A DNA stretch of 64,000 bases from Desulfarculus sp. (GTDB taxonomy: Bacteria; Desulfobacterota; Desulfarculia; Desulfarculales; Desulfarculaceae), in NCBI GenBank assembly GCA_016218705.1, contig JACRDC010000083.1, positions 1-64,000 of the forward strand, given 5' to 3'. Below are positions 16,938 to 26,709 of this stretch, piece after piece. Numbering within the stretch: position 1 is the stretch's first letter; each line of letters begins with the position of its first letter. The notes under the pieces are model-generated. The model was not told where the DNA came from, searched no databases, and worked only from the letters and a program-made list of their open reading frames with translations. A program made the position numbers and the translations under genes.

Positions 16938-17890
16938 TCATTCCTTGGCGGCTGGGGCGGGCGTTTCCCTGGCCGCCTCTATGTAGGAGATGAAGGCGTC
17001 CTCCAGGCTTGGCTCTATCTTCTCCAGGCGCTGGAAGGAAACCCCACCTTGGATCAGGGCCTGGCGCAGGGCGGCCTCCGCCCCGTGCAGGTCGGCCACT
17101 GACAGGTGCAGGCTGTCGCCGAAGATGTTGGCCTCCCGCACCTGAGCGATGCCCTGCACCGCCTCCAGGGCCTGGCCCAGGTCGTCGGGCCTGAGCCGGT
17201 AGACACGGCCCGGCAAGGCCCGTTTAAGCTCCAGGGGCGTGCCCTGGGCCACCAGGCGGCCCTGGTAGATCAGCACCAGGTGGTCGCAGTACTCGGCCTC
17301 GTCCAGGTAGTGGGTGGTCACCAGCACCGTGACCCCCCGTTGGGCCATGGCCCCGATCAGGTCCCAGAAGTTGCGCCGCGAGTTGGGGTCCACGCCGCTG
17401 GTGGGCTCGTCCAAAAACAGGATGGAGGGCTCGTGCAGGATGGCCGAGGCCAGGGCCAGGCGCTGGCGCAGGCCCCCGGCCAGGGTGCGGGTGGGCTGGT
17501 CCTGGCGGTCCAGGAGGTCCACCAGGCCCAGGGCCTCCTGGCAGCGCTGCCTGAGCCGCGCCCCGCCCAGCCCGTAGACGCCGCCGAAGAAGGTCAGGTT
17601 CTCGCGCACGGTCAGGTCGTCGTACAGGGAGAAACGCTGGCTCATGTAGCCGATGATCTGCTTGATGCGGGCATGGTCCTTGACGATGTCCAGGCCGCCC
17701 ACCAGGCCGCCGCCGCTGGTGGGCAACAACAGGCCATTGAGCATGCGGATGGTGGTGGACTTGCCGGCGCCGTTGGGCCCCAGAAAGCCGAAGATCTGGC
17801 CCCGGCGCACCTGGAAGCTGACCCGGTCCACGGCCCGGAAGGCCCCGAAGTCGCGGGTAAGCTCGCGCACCTCTATGGCGGTCTCGGCCT

Positions 17891-17894
<4 letters not shown>
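16938..17894 (-). CDS. ABC transporter ATP-binding protein
   Basis: 318 residues. The N-terminal nucleotide-binding domain has Walker A GPNGAGKST (about 39-47), Q-loop YMSQRFSLYDDLTV, a signature LAGGLRQR in place of the usual LSGG, Walker B ILFLDEPTSGVD and the H-loop VTTHYLDEAE. The C-terminal 100 residues form the accessory DUF4162-like tail. The GTG start overlaps the stop of the other ATPase gene by 4 nt. Two distinct ATPases for a single exporter fit the YbhF/RbbA type, where the NBDs are fused; here they are separate genes. It powers the two ABC-2 permeases downstream. Confidence 0.9.
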
Positions 17895-18818
<924 letters not shown>

Positions 18819-18832
<14 letters not shown>

Positions 18833-19859
18833 CGGCGGCGGCGCGCCCGGTCGTGGCGGCCTGCGCGGGCTCCAAGGGGATGATTGCCTCGCCGGGCATG
18901 CCCGGCTTCAGTTCCAGGCCGAGGTTGTCGGCCCGCACCTTGGTGCGGTAGACCAGGGTCACCCGCTCTTTCTGGGTCTCCACGGTCTTGGGCGTGAACT
19001 CGGCCTTGGACGAGATGTAGGCCACCCGGGCCGGGTAGCGCTTGCCGGCGTAGGTATCGGTGGTGACATGGGCCTTTTGGCCCAGGCGCACCAGGGCCAG
19101 TTGGGTCTCGGGGATGTAGCCTTCCAGCCACACGCCGTCCAAATCGCCCAGGGTGACCACTGGCGCCCCCACGGCCAGCACCTCGCCGGGCTGGGCCTGG
19201 CGCACCAGCACCACGCCGCGCGCCGGCGATATCAGGCGCGCGTAGCCCAGGCGGGTGCGGGCCAGTTCCAGGGCGGCCTTGGCTTGGTTGAGGTCGGCCC
19301 GGCCGGCGGCGATGTCCTCGCTACGAAAGCCCTCCTTGAGCAGGCTATGGCGCTCGCTGGCCCGGGCCACCGCCTCCTGGGCCATGGTGTGGGCCAGGCG
19401 GGCCTTGTCCAGGGTGGCCTGGGGCGAGGCCGCCCGCTGGGTCAGGGCCTCCTGGCGCTTCAGGTCGCGGGCCTTGTCCTCCAGATCGGCCCGGGCCTGG
19501 GCCAGGGCGGCCTGGGCCTCCTTGACGTCCTGGGGGCGGCTGCCAGCGACGAGCTTCTCAAGGGTGGCCTGGGCCGCGGCCAGGCGGGCCTCGGCCAGGG
19601 CCACGTCCTGCCGGAGGTCCTGGTCCTCCAGCTCGGCCACCAGTTGCCCGGCCTCAACCTGGTCGCCCTCGTCGAAGTGCATCAGCGCCACCTTGCCCGG
19701 CACCTTGAAGGCCAGGTCGGTCTCGGTGGTCTCGATGTGCCCGGCCAGCTTGATGGCCTCCAGGCCACCCGCCTGACCGCCCTGGTATTGCCTAAAGGCA
19801 AAGGCCCCGGCCGCTAAAAGCCCCAACACCGCCACGGCGGCTATGATCTTGCGTTTCAA
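18819..19859 (-). CDS. HlyD-family membrane fusion (adaptor) protein
   Basis: About 346 residues. An N-terminal membrane anchor (IIAAVAVLGLLAAGAFAF) is followed by a half-lipoyl strand block (AGHIETTETDLAFKVPGKV...EGDQVEAGQLVAELE), a long coiled coil rich in Ala/Arg/Glu (about 95-215), the second lipoyl half (LISPARGVVLVRQAQPGEVLAVGAPVVTL), and a beta-barrel region with YISSKAEFTPKTVETQKERVTLVY, which is typical of the YbhG/YhiI group. It bridges the inner-membrane permeases to an outer-membrane channel. The start is uncertain; TTG at 19859 follows AGGGAG/GAGGG. It is the first gene of the exporter operon. Confidence 0.87.
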
Positions 19860-20088
19860 GTTCCCTCGGCTCCCTGGGCCTGCCGCGGCCTGGCCCCTGG
19901 AGACAGGCCCGGCCGGACAAATCCAGGATACATTTAACAACAGTGGTCAAGGTCCGTCCATGGCTTTTTGGGTGGCCCCGGGAAGCCCCGGGCCTATCCT
20001 ATTGGCCTGAGCCCTGTGCTACAATAGCGCCCCAGCGGACATCCGTCCCGCCAGCCACCCCGACCCCCAACCCCGCAGGAGGTCCCTT

Positions 20089-21342
20089 GTGAAAAAAACC
20101 AACCGTGGCTGGCTGCCGGCCTACTGTCAGCCCGACGCCTTTTTGCCCAAGGTGCCGGAAACCCGCGTGCTCTTCAGCCGGCGCCCCTTTCTGTTCCAGG
20201 ACTTCTTGGGCAAGGCCATGGCCTTCTTGCAGAGCGGCACGGCGCGCAAGATGGGCTTTGTCTACCGCCCCGAGTCGGCCCTGCCCTGCAAGTGGCGCTG
20301 CGCCGACGAGTCCTTGTTCGGCGTGGACCTGTGCCTGTACGCCTACACCGGCCAATACCCCTTTGACAAGGGGGCGATCGGCGGCATGTACAACGAGGCC
20401 AGCCTGGGCGCCGCCGCCCACCACGGCGGCATCAACATGGACTTCGGCGGTAGCCACGTGGGCTACGTGCCCGGCGAGGGCGGCGGCCGCTTCGGGGCCA
20501 TCTGGCGTCCCCTGCACCAGGAGTACTCCACCGACTGCGGCTATCTGATGGGCGTCATCGAGCCCTTCAGGAAGGTCTACGACGACGCCTGCCGCAACAT
20601 CCTGGTCTACGACCCCGTGGGCGAGCGCCTGGTGGTGAGCATCCCCAACGAGTTTCTGCACCCCGACTGGTCCAGCCACCACATCAAGCTCCTGGTGGAC
20701 CTGGAGGCCATGACCGCCGAGACCGTGGACTACCAAGACGACCTGCCCCACACCCACACCCTGGTGGGCCGCTCGCTGTTCTACCTCCACCCCGGCTTCA
20801 TCGCGTGCCTGAGCCCGGCGCAGGCCCAGGCCTTCCACACCCCCCGGCCCACGCCCATGGGCCGCGCCCTGACCCACCAGTTCTTCAACATCTTCGACGC
20901 CACCGCCTCCCTTGACGAGGCCGGTCAGCCCAAGCAGAAGCTCCTGCCCTACATGAAGCACATCGTCTCGGCGGCTCACTCGCCCGAGGGGCTCAAGGCG
21001 GCCATCATCAACACCAGCCTCAACCACAACGCGCTGACCGACGCCGTGCGCTCCCAGGCCTTCCTGCCCTACGACTTCGTCAGCTTCACCGGAATCTTCA
21101 TAGACCTCTACGACGACGACCTGCAAAGCTACGTCAATCTCTTCCAGCCCCTGGGCCTGACCATCAAGCCCAAGGGCTGCCAGCGCGAGGTGGAGATGAC
21201 CACCGAGGAGATTCACCACGTGCTGGGCAAGCTGCCCCTGGCCCCCCCAATGTTGCCCCTGGAAGACGTGCTGGGCTTCAGCGAGCCCGAGATCCCCCTG
21301 GAAAAGTTCACCTACCAACCGGGCTATTTCACCCGGCCCTAG
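20089..21342 (+). CDS. putative LCIB/C-like carbonic anhydrase-fold protein
   Basis: 417 residues, starting at GTG 20089 after a strong GCAGGAGG site. The first half resembles the limiting-CO2-inducible (LCIB) carbonic anhydrase-like domain: Cys71-x-Asp73 in RCADES, a glycine-rich GGMYNEASLGAAAHHGG block with His111/His112, GSHVGYVPGEGG, and STDCGY with Cys150. In LCIB-type enzymes two cysteines and a histidine bind zinc next to a catalytic aspartate, and the spacing here fits. The expected arginine two residues after the Asp is absent (DES). The C-terminal 200 residues are unassigned. It is a single-gene unit with a hairpin after the stop. If active it would interconvert CO2 and bicarbonate; this is an inference from motif layout. 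Confidence 0.5.
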   Translation: MKKTNRGWLPAYCQPDAFLPKVPETRVLFSRRPFLFQDFLGKAMAFLQSGTARKMGFVYRPESALPCKWRCADESLFGVDLCLYAYTGQYPFDKGAIGGMYNEASLGAAAHHGGINMDFGGSHVGYVPGEGGGRFGAIWRPLHQEYSTDCGYLMGVIEPFRKVYDDACRNILVYDPVGERLVVSIPNEFLHPDWSSHHIKLLVDLEAMTAETVDYQDDLPHTHTLVGRSLFYLHPGFIACLSPAQAQAFHTPRPTPMGRALTHQFFNIFDATASLDEAGQPKQKLLPYMKHIVSAAHSPEGLKAAIINTSLNHNALTDAVRSQAFLPYDFVSFTGIFIDLYDDDLQSYVNLFQPLGLTIKPKGCQREVEMTTEEIHHVLGKLPLAPPMLPLEDVLGFSEPEIPLEKFTYQPGYFTRP

Positions 21343-21358
21343 ATGAACCAGGTCCAAA

Positions 21359-21394
21359 AACCAAGGCGGCGTCCGCGTGGGCGCCGCCTTGGTT
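21359..21394. terminator. intrinsic-terminator-like hairpin
   Basis: AACCAAGGCGGCG pairs perfectly with CGCCGCCTTGGTT across a 10-nt loop, 16 nt after the stop of the gene at 20089-21342. No long T-run follows, so it may terminate inefficiently or be a transcript-end stabiliser. Confidence 0.55.
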
Positions 21395-21490
21395 CATCTC
21401 CTATTATACGCATTTCATACCGGACGCATAGTTTTTCGGCGTATTTCCTCTGGGTACAACCCTTGAAGTTTCGGCGGCCCAAGAAAACCT

Positions 21491-21767
21491 AAGCGGTTAC
21501 TTTTTGTGTCCCGCTAGAGCCGCCCGGCCATACTGGCTTTGCCGGTGCGGCTGCCGGCGCGGGGTGGACTCTCCGCCCTGGCGTGGGCAGGGGCCGCAGG
21601 GAGCCCGTATCCCTTCCCGGGTGGATCATAGCAGCCCCCTGCCGGCGCCCTAAGAATGGCCGGGCTAAGAGCGGGACACGGGGCTTGGGCGGCCAAAAAC
21701 CAAAACCCGCCGGCCAAAGGATGCCCGGATCAAGAGCCAACAACCTAATACTATACTATAGTTGTTA
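21491..21767 (-). repeat. 280-nt dispersed structured repeat, copy B
   Basis: Inverted, near-identical copy of 2481-2760. Differences are single bases and a small change in the AT-rich end (CTATACTATAGTTGTT versus the other copy). The GTGTCCCGCT...AGCGGGACAC stem is intact. It lies between the gene at 20089-21342 and the phzF stop and ends just short of the latter. Confidence 0.8.
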
Positions 21768-21789
21768 AAATGGTATTGGGCACCGACGG

Positions 21790-22581
21790 TCAAGCAAGCT
21801 CCCCCCTGAAGACGGTCACCGCCTGTCCGGCGATGCCCACCCGCTGGCCCAGCACCCGCACCCGCAGATGACCGCCCCGGGCCGAGGCTTGGTAGGCGTT
21901 GAGCGCGTCCTTGCCCAGGCGCGAGCGCCAATAAGGCCCCAGGCAGCAGTGGGCCGAGCCGGTGACCGGGTCCTCGGCCACGCCCACCGCCGGCGCGAAG
22001 AAGCGCGACACGAAATCCACCTCCGGCCCGCCGCCCTGGCTGGTGACCATAACCCCCCGGCAGGCCACCTGCTTGAGCAGGGCCATGTCGGGGTCCAGGG
22101 CCGCCACCTCCCCGGGGGTGGCCACCTCCACCAGGTAGTCCAGGCGGTTTTTGGCCACCGCCAGGGGCCGCGCGCCCAGGGCCGCCACCAGGCTGGGCGG
22201 GGCCGGGGCTGGGCTGGCCGGCTCGGCCGGAAAGTCCAGCTCGATCCAGCCCCCCTCGCCCAGGGCCGCGCCCAAGAGCCCGCTCTTGGTGTGGAAACGG
22301 GCGGCCTGGCCAGGGGGCAGCAGCCCCTCTGACCACAAGACGTGGGCCGTGGCCAGGGTGGCGTGGCCGCAGAGGTCCACCTCCACCTGGGGCGTGAACC
22401 AGCGCAGGTCAAAGCCGCCGGCCACCGGACGCACAAAGGCCGTCTCCGAGAGGTTCATCTCGGCGGCCAGGGCCTGCATCCAGGTATCATCGGCCGGAGT
22501 GTCCAGCAGGCACACCGCCGCCGGGTTGCCGGCGAATGGATGGGCCGTGAAGGCGTCCACCTGCCAAATGCGGGGGGCCAT
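21790..22581 (-). CDS. PhzF-family isomerase
   Basis: 263 residues of the diaminopimelate-epimerase-like PhzF fold. It starts with WQVDAFTAHPFAGNPAAV, has the conserved NLSETAFV with Glu46 (the general acid/base in PhzF), then LCGHATLATAHVLW and EDPVTGSAHCCLGPYW in the second domain. PhzF itself isomerises a phenazine precursor, but most genomic members, as here with no phenazine genes nearby, act on unknown substrates. An AAGGAGGT site precedes the ATG. It runs in the same direction as the GGQ-protein gene 27 nt upstream. Confidence 0.88.
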   Translation of the reverse strand: MAPRIWQVDAFTAHPFAGNPAAVCLLDTPADDTWMQALAAEMNLSETAFVRPVAGGFDLRWFTPQVEVDLCGHATLATAHVLWSEGLLPPGQAARFHTKSGLLGAALGEGGWIELDFPAEPASPAPAPPSLVAALGARPLAVAKNRLDYLVEVATPGEVAALDPDMALLKQVACRGVMVTSQGGGPEVDFVSRFFAPAVGVAEDPVTGSAHCCLGPYWRSRLGKDALNAYQASARGGHLRVRVLGQRVGIAGQAVTVFRGELA

Positions 22582-22608
22582 GGTCTACCTCCTTGGCGGG
22601 GTTATGGA

Positions 22609-22944
22609 CTATTCGGCGGCGGGGCGCTGGCGCAGGGCCTTGGTGCGCGCCCGGGCCAGCTTGGCCTCCAGGCGCCTCAGGCGCGCGGCCTGGCTGGGCC
22701 GCGTGGCCCGCCGGGGGATGACCGGCGCGTTTAGGTCGGCCAGGCGCTTGGCCAGGCGCTCCAGGGCCTTCTCGCGGTTCTGGGTGCGCGAGCGGCGCTC
22801 GCTGGCCGTGACCACGATGCCCGTGGGCAGATGGGTGAGCCTGACCGCCGTCTCCACCTTGTTGCGGTGCTGGCCGCCGGGGCCGGATGCCCGGTAGTAC
22901 TCCCAGGAAAGCTCGCTCTCGGGCGGGGGGACAAGCTGGCTCAT
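22609..22944 (-). CDS. class I release-factor-like GGQ protein
   Basis: 111 residues. The core is the RF-1 domain with GPGGQ at 21-25 in [21 protein letters not shown], followed by [21 protein letters not shown] and a basic tail ([18 protein letters not shown]). The GGQ loop triggers peptidyl-tRNA hydrolysis in the ribosomal catalytic centre. Stand-alone GGQ proteins of this size, like ArfB (YaeJ), rescue stalled ribosomes using the basic tail in the mRNA channel. The basic tail supports a rescue role, but other small RF-like proteins have different targets. It begins 15 nt after the folE2 stop and probably belongs to the same transcript. Confidence 0.85.
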   Translation of the reverse strand: MSQLVPPPESELSWEYYRASGPGGQHRNKVETAVRLTHLPTGIVVTASERRSRTQNREKALERLAKRLADLNAPVIPRRATRPSQAARLRRLEAKLARARTKALRQRPAAE

Positions 22945-22959
22945 GGCTGGCTCACGGCC

Positions 22960-23736
22960 CTATACCCTCTTATCCTGCTCGATGTAGGCGTAGGCCGAAT
23001 GGTTGTGGATGGACTCGAAGTTCTCGCTGTCCACCGCGAACCAGACGATGTTGGGATCCTCGCCCAGCCGGCTGGCCACCTCGCGCACCACGTCCTCCAC
23101 GAAGCGCGGCGTTTCGTAGGCCCGCTCGGTCACGAACTTCTCGTCATCGCGCTTGAGCACCGAGAAGACCTCGGAGCTGGCCGACTGCTCCACCAGGCGA
23201 ATGAGGTCCTCTATCCAAATGAAGCGCTTGAAGCGCACGGCCAGGCGCACCAGGCCACGCTGGTTGTGGGCGCCGCCCTGGCTGATCTCCTTGGAGCAGG
23301 GGCAGAGCGTGGTCACCGGCGCGGTCACCTCCACCACCAGGTCGTATCCAAAGCCGTTGAGGCTGCCCCTAAAGGCCACGCCGTACTCCATCAGCCCCTG
23401 GGCCCCGCTGACCGGCGCCGACTTGTTGATGAAGTAGGGGAACTCCACCTCTATGTGGGCGCTCTCCGCCGCCAGGCGCCGCTTCATCTCCTCCAGGATG
23501 TCGCTCAGATTGCGGATGTTGATGTTGTTGGAGTACTCCGAGAGCAGCTCGATGAAGCGGCTCATGTGGGTGCCCTTGTACTGGTGGGGCAGGTTCACGT
23601 ACATGTTGATGCTGGCCACCGTCTGCTGGGTTCCGTTGGCCCGATCCAGCACGGTGATGGGGTAGCGGATGTTTTTCACCCCCACCTTGTCTATGGCGAT
23701 GTTGCGGTCGTCGGGCTGGCTCTGCACGTCTATCAT
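22960..23736 (-). CDS. folE2: GTP cyclohydrolase I, FolE2 type
   Basis: 258 residues of the COG1469 family. The metal-binding cysteine lies in TTLCPCSKEIS (Cys145/Cys147), with conserved FRGSLNGFGYDLVVEV before and HNQRGLVRLAVRF after. FolE2 converts GTP to 7,8-dihydroneopterin triphosphate, the first step of folate (and queuosine) synthesis, and works with varied metals, replacing zinc-dependent FolE. That suits the nearby folate-dependent C1 genes. A GGGGGAGG site precedes the ATG. It is followed by the GGQ-domain gene in a compact unit. Confidence 0.92.
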   Translation of the reverse strand: MIDVQSQPDDRNIAIDKVGVKNIRYPITVLDRANGTQQTVASINMYVNLPHQYKGTHMSRFIELLSEYSNNINIRNLSDILEEMKRRLAAESAHIEVEFPYFINKSAPVSGAQGLMEYGVAFRGSLNGFGYDLVVEVTAPVTTLCPCSKEISQGGAHNQRGLVRLAVRFKRFIWIEDLIRLVEQSASSEVFSVLKRDDEKFVTERAYETPRFVEDVVREVASRLGEDPNIVWFAVDSENFESIHNHSAYAYIEQDKRV

Positions 23737-23836
23737 GACGGCCTCCCCCGCCGGGGCCGGCTGGCCGGGGGCGGGACTTGGGGCTGGGCAAAAACCTACT
23801 AAATAGTCGGCATTTCCTCTGGGGAGCCTAAATTAT

Positions 23837-23878
23837 AAAGCGGAACGAGAGGGGCCACAACCCCTCTCGCCCCGCTTT
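23837..23878 (-). terminator. terminator hairpin after nfnB
   Basis: AAAGCGG...GAGAGGGG-ccacaa-CCCCTCTC...CCGCTTT forms a long two-part stem just downstream of the nfnB stop on the minus strand, between that operon and folE2. The flanking A/T tracts allow termination in either direction; a clear T-run is short. Confidence 0.6.
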
Positions 23879-23899
23879 GCACAATCTACATGGAGACGG

Positions 23900-25306
23900 C
23901 TACCAGCCCCAGGTCAGGTACTTGTGGATGCTGTCGGCGGCCAGGCGCCCGGCCCCGGCGGCCAGGATGACCGTGGCCGCGCCGGTGACGATGTCGCCGC
24001 CGGCCCAGACCTTGGCCTTCTTGGTCTTGCCATCGTCATCGGCCACGATGTAGCCCCACTTGTTCACCGCCAGGCCCGGGGTGGTGGCGGTAATCAAGGG
24101 GTTGGCGCCGGAGCCCACGGCGATAATGGCCAAATCGCAGTCCAGGGTCTTGGTGCTGCCGGCCACCGGCTCGGGCCGGCGGCGGCCACTGGCGTCGGGC
24201 TCGCCCAGCTTCATCTCCTGCAACTCCACGGCCTTGAGCCAGCCGCGCTCGTCGCCGATGAAGCGCAGGGGCGAGTGCAGGTAGAAGAACTGGATGCCCT
24301 CCTCCTCGGCGTGGTGCAGTTCCTCGGCCCGGGCCGGCATCTCGTCGCGGGAGCGGCGGTAGACGCATTTGACGTCGTCGCTGCCCATGCGCATGGCCGT
24401 GCGCAACGAGTCCATGGCCACGTTGCCGCCGCCGAAGACGCAGACGTGCTCGCCCTTGACCAAGGGCGTGTCGTACTCGGGGAAGAGATAGGCCTTCATC
24501 AGATTAGAGCGGGTGAGGTACTCGTTGGCGCTGTAGACGCCGATGAGGTTCTCGCCGGGTATCTTGAGGAAGCTGGGCAGGCCGGCGCCCACCCCCAGGT
24601 ACACGGCGTCGAAGCCCTCCTTGGTAAGAAGCTCATCCACCGTGACCTGGGAGCCCACCACGGCGTTGCACTCCACCTGGCAGCCCAGGCGCTCCAGGAA
24701 GTTGACCTCGCTGGCCACGATCTCCTTGGGTAGCCTGAACTCAGGGATGCCGTAGACGAGCACGCCGCCGGGCTTGTGGAAGGCCTCGAAGATGGTGACG
24801 TCGTGGCCCTTGCGGATCAGGTCGCCGGCCACGGTGAGCCCGCCGGGGCCGGAGCCCACCACGGCCACCTTCTTGCCGGTCTTGGGGGCGACGGGCGGCA
24901 TGGGGATGTCGGAGCGGCCGCGGGCCCAGTCGGCGGCGAAGCGCTCCAGGTTGCCGATGGAGACCGGGATGTCCTTTTTGCCCACGATGCAGCGGCCCTG
25001 GCACTGACTCTCCTGGGGGCAGACCCGGCCGCAAACCGCCGGCAGAGAGTTCTTTTCCCAGAGTTTCAGGATGGAGCCCACGAAATCGCCTTCACTGATG
25101 CGATTGATGAAGGCTGGAATGTCCACCCCCACCGGGCAACCCTCCACGCAGGCTGGTTTCTTGCATTGCAGGCAGCGGCTGGCCTCCAGGCGGGCCTGCT
25201 CGGGGGTGTAGCCCAAGGGCACTTCCTGGAAGTTGCGCCGGCGCTCGCTGGCCGGCTGCTCGGGCATCTTCTGGCTAGGGATCTTGGCTTTCTTATCTTC
25301 GGCCAT
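23900..25306 (-). CDS. nfnB: NfnB/GltD-type NADPH:ferredoxin oxidoreductase large subunit
   Basis: 468 residues with the GltD layout: an N-terminal twin Fe-S domain (CLQCKKPACVEGCPVGVDI, then CGRVCPQESQCQGRCIVGKK), an FAD site VAVVGSGPGGLTVAGDLIRKG, and an NADPH site VCVFGGGNVAMDSLRTAMRMG followed by VYRRSRDEMPAR. Paired with the following-type NfnA subunit, encoded just upstream, it fits NfnAB, a bifurcating transhydrogenase coupling ferredoxin and NADH to NADP. It could also serve as a sulfide dehydrogenase/glutamate synthase small subunit; the absence of gltB favours Nfn. It starts 27 nt after nfnA and ends before a strong hairpin. Confidence 0.9.
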   Translation of the reverse strand: MAEDKKAKIPSQKMPEQPASERRRNFQEVPLGYTPEQARLEASRCLQCKKPACVEGCPVGVDIPAFINRISEGDFVGSILKLWEKNSLPAVCGRVCPQESQCQGRCIVGKKDIPVSIGNLERFAADWARGRSDIPMPPVAPKTGKKVAVVGSGPGGLTVAGDLIRKGHDVTIFEAFHKPGGVLVYGIPEFRLPKEIVASEVNFLERLGCQVECNAVVGSQVTVDELLTKEGFDAVYLGVGAGLPSFLKIPGENLIGVYSANEYLTRSNLMKAYLFPEYDTPLVKGEHVCVFGGGNVAMDSLRTAMRMGSDDVKCVYRRSRDEMPARAEELHHAEEEGIQFFYLHSPLRFIGDERGWLKAVELQEMKLGEPDASGRRRPEPVAGSTKTLDCDLAIIAVGSGANPLITATTPGLAVNKWGYIVADDDGKTKKAKVWAGGDIVTGAATVILAAGAGRLAADSIHKYLTWGW

Positions 25307-25333
25307 GTTCGGCGTCTCCTCGCTGGTAGGGGG

Positions 25334-26185
25334 TTAGGCGCTAGCCGCGCAGGAGCACTTGCGCTGATAGGCCTCCATGGCCTCCCGCTCCTGCTTCTGG
25401 TAGGCGGTCAGGCGCAGGGACAGGCCCTCGAAGTCCACCTGGTGGCCGTCGAATTCCGGCCCGTCCACGCAGGCGAACTTGGTCTGCCCGCCCACAGCCA
25501 CCCGGCAGCAGCCGCACATGCCCGTGCCGTCCACCATGATGGCGTTGAGGCTGACCATGGTGGGCACCCCGAACTCGGCGGTGACCTTGGAGCAGAACTT
25601 CATCATGGGCACCGGCCCTATGCACACCGCCTCCTTGACCTCCTGCCCCAGCTTGGTCAGCTCGCGCCTGAGCACGTCGGTGACGAAGCCGTGGTGGCCG
25701 TAGGAGCCGTCGTCGGTGCAGACGTAGAGCTCGTCGCTGGCGGCGCGCATCTTGTCCTCCAGGATCAGGAGGTCCTTGTTGCGGGCGCCGATGATGGCGA
25801 TGACCTTGTTGCCGGCCTGCTTGAAGCCCCGGGTGATGGGGTGCAGCACGGCCACGCCGGTGCCGCCGCCCACGCAGATGATGGTGCCCTTCTTCTCGAT
25901 GGGCGTGGGGCGGCCCAGGGGACCGGCGATGTCCTGGATGTGATCCATGACGTTAAGGCTTTTAAGAAGGGCCGTGGACTTGCCCACCACCTGGTAGATG
26001 ATGGTGATGGTGCCCTTCTGGGGGTCGCTGTCGGCCATGGTCAGGGGGATGCGCTCGCCGGTCTCGTTGACCCTCAGGATCACGAACTGGCCTGGTTTGG
26101 CCTTTTGCGCGATCTTGGGTGCCCTGATTTCGTTGGCCACCACCGTGCCCTGCGCCAGCTCTGTTTTGGACAATATTTCAAACAT
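25334..26185 (-). CDS. nfnA: NfnA-type ferredoxin:NADP oxidoreductase small subunit
   Basis: 283 residues of the ferredoxin-NADP reductase/PyrK type. It has an FAD-binding barrel (KPGQFVILRVNETGERIPLTMADSD), an NAD site (IICVGGGTGVAVLHPI), and a C-terminal [2Fe-2S] cysteine cluster (DGTGMCGCCRVAVGGQTKFACVDGPEFDGHQVDF). In NfnAB this subunit binds NAD(H) and bears the bifurcating-partner flavin. The ATG at 26185 follows GGAGG at 5 nt. It is the first gene of the nfnAB operon, divergent from fhs. Its product likely balances NADH, NADPH and ferredoxin for the C1 pathway encoded next door. Confidence 0.9.
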   Translation of the reverse strand: MFEILSKTELAQGTVVANEIRAPKIAQKAKPGQFVILRVNETGERIPLTMADSDPQKGTITIIYQVVGKSTALLKSLNVMDHIQDIAGPLGRPTPIEKKGTIICVGGGTGVAVLHPITRGFKQAGNKVIAIIGARNKDLLILEDKMRAASDELYVCTDDGSYGHHGFVTDVLRRELTKLGQEVKEAVCIGPVPMMKFCSKVTAEFGVPTMVSLNAIMVDGTGMCGCCRVAVGGQTKFACVDGPEFDGHQVDFEGLSLRLTAYQKQEREAMEAYQRKCSCAASA

Positions 26186-26514
26186 GACGCCTCCGTTATG
26201 CCGGGGTTTACCTGGGTTGCGCGTGTGGATACCAATGTTGCCTGGATACGGGAGGGGCAACGCCCGCCGGTGGCCGGTGGTCTGGCCAGCGGAAAGATCA
26301 GACAGGACTCACATAGCACTGTCGCAAGCCCCTGTCAATTTAAAGACATTGGCAACGTATAACAAGAAAAATCAAGGCGCTATATGCATAAGGCCGTGGT
26401 CGGGCGCCCCGGGGGCAGGAGCAGACCGCCAACCCACGCCCAATTGTGCAATCAACAAAATTGACGGCCTTGTTTTTTTGAATGCCTAACCCCCGCCATT
26501 GTGCAGTAATTTTC
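26186..26514. other. intergenic region between nfnA and fhs (left part)
   Basis: No coding frame is supported. It should hold the nfnAB promoter on the minus strand. The 26330-26380 segment is locally AT-rich (AATTTAAAGACATTGGCAACGTATAACAAG), but I could not define a confident -35/-10 pair. Confidence 0.4.
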
Positions 26515-26544
26515 TTGACGCCCGGTGGCAAAGCGTGCTATTTG
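26515..26544 (+). promoter_or_regulatory. candidate fhs promoter
   Basis: TTGACG (26515-26520), an 18-nt spacer ending in TGC (extended -10), and TATTTG (26539-26544) give a weak sigma-70-like match about 165 nt before the fhs start. A second TTGACG at 26461 has no matching -10. Confidence 0.35.
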
Positions 26545-26566
26545 CCCGTGGGTAAACGGTTTTTGT

Positions 26567-26623
26567 GATCTGGCTCCACGCGGGGGCGGTCAATATCCGC
26601 CAGCGGACCAGTGGTGCCAGATC
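26567..26623 (+). promoter_or_regulatory. structured 5' leader of fhs
   Basis: GATCTGGC (26567-26574) pairs with GCCAGATC (26616-26623). Inside, CCAC pairs with GTGG and GGCGG-tcaatat-CCGCC makes a hairpin, so a stacked structure precedes fhs by about 85 nt. It lacks the conserved 3' motif of the ZTP (pfl) riboswitch and does not match the THF riboswitch as I know it. It may be an unrecognised regulator or chance. Confidence 0.35.
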
Positions 26624-26709
26624 GGCGTGAGCGGGGCGGAGCGGACCGCACAAGGCCTTCCGCCGGAAATTTCGTACAATCGTTGAGCACTTTTTTTAGG
26701 AGGAAGACC

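Noticed and set aside
19999..21357. Minus-strand frame opposite the LCIB-like gene
   Set aside because: No ribosome site and Val/Gly/His-rich mirror composition; the plus-strand protein has a strong ribosome site and coherent motifs.
26567..26709. ZTP (pfl) or THF riboswitch before fhs
   Set aside because: The conserved CCGCCTGGGC-type 3' segment of ZTP RNAs is absent, and the THF riboswitch core was not recognisable, so only an unnamed structured leader is reported.
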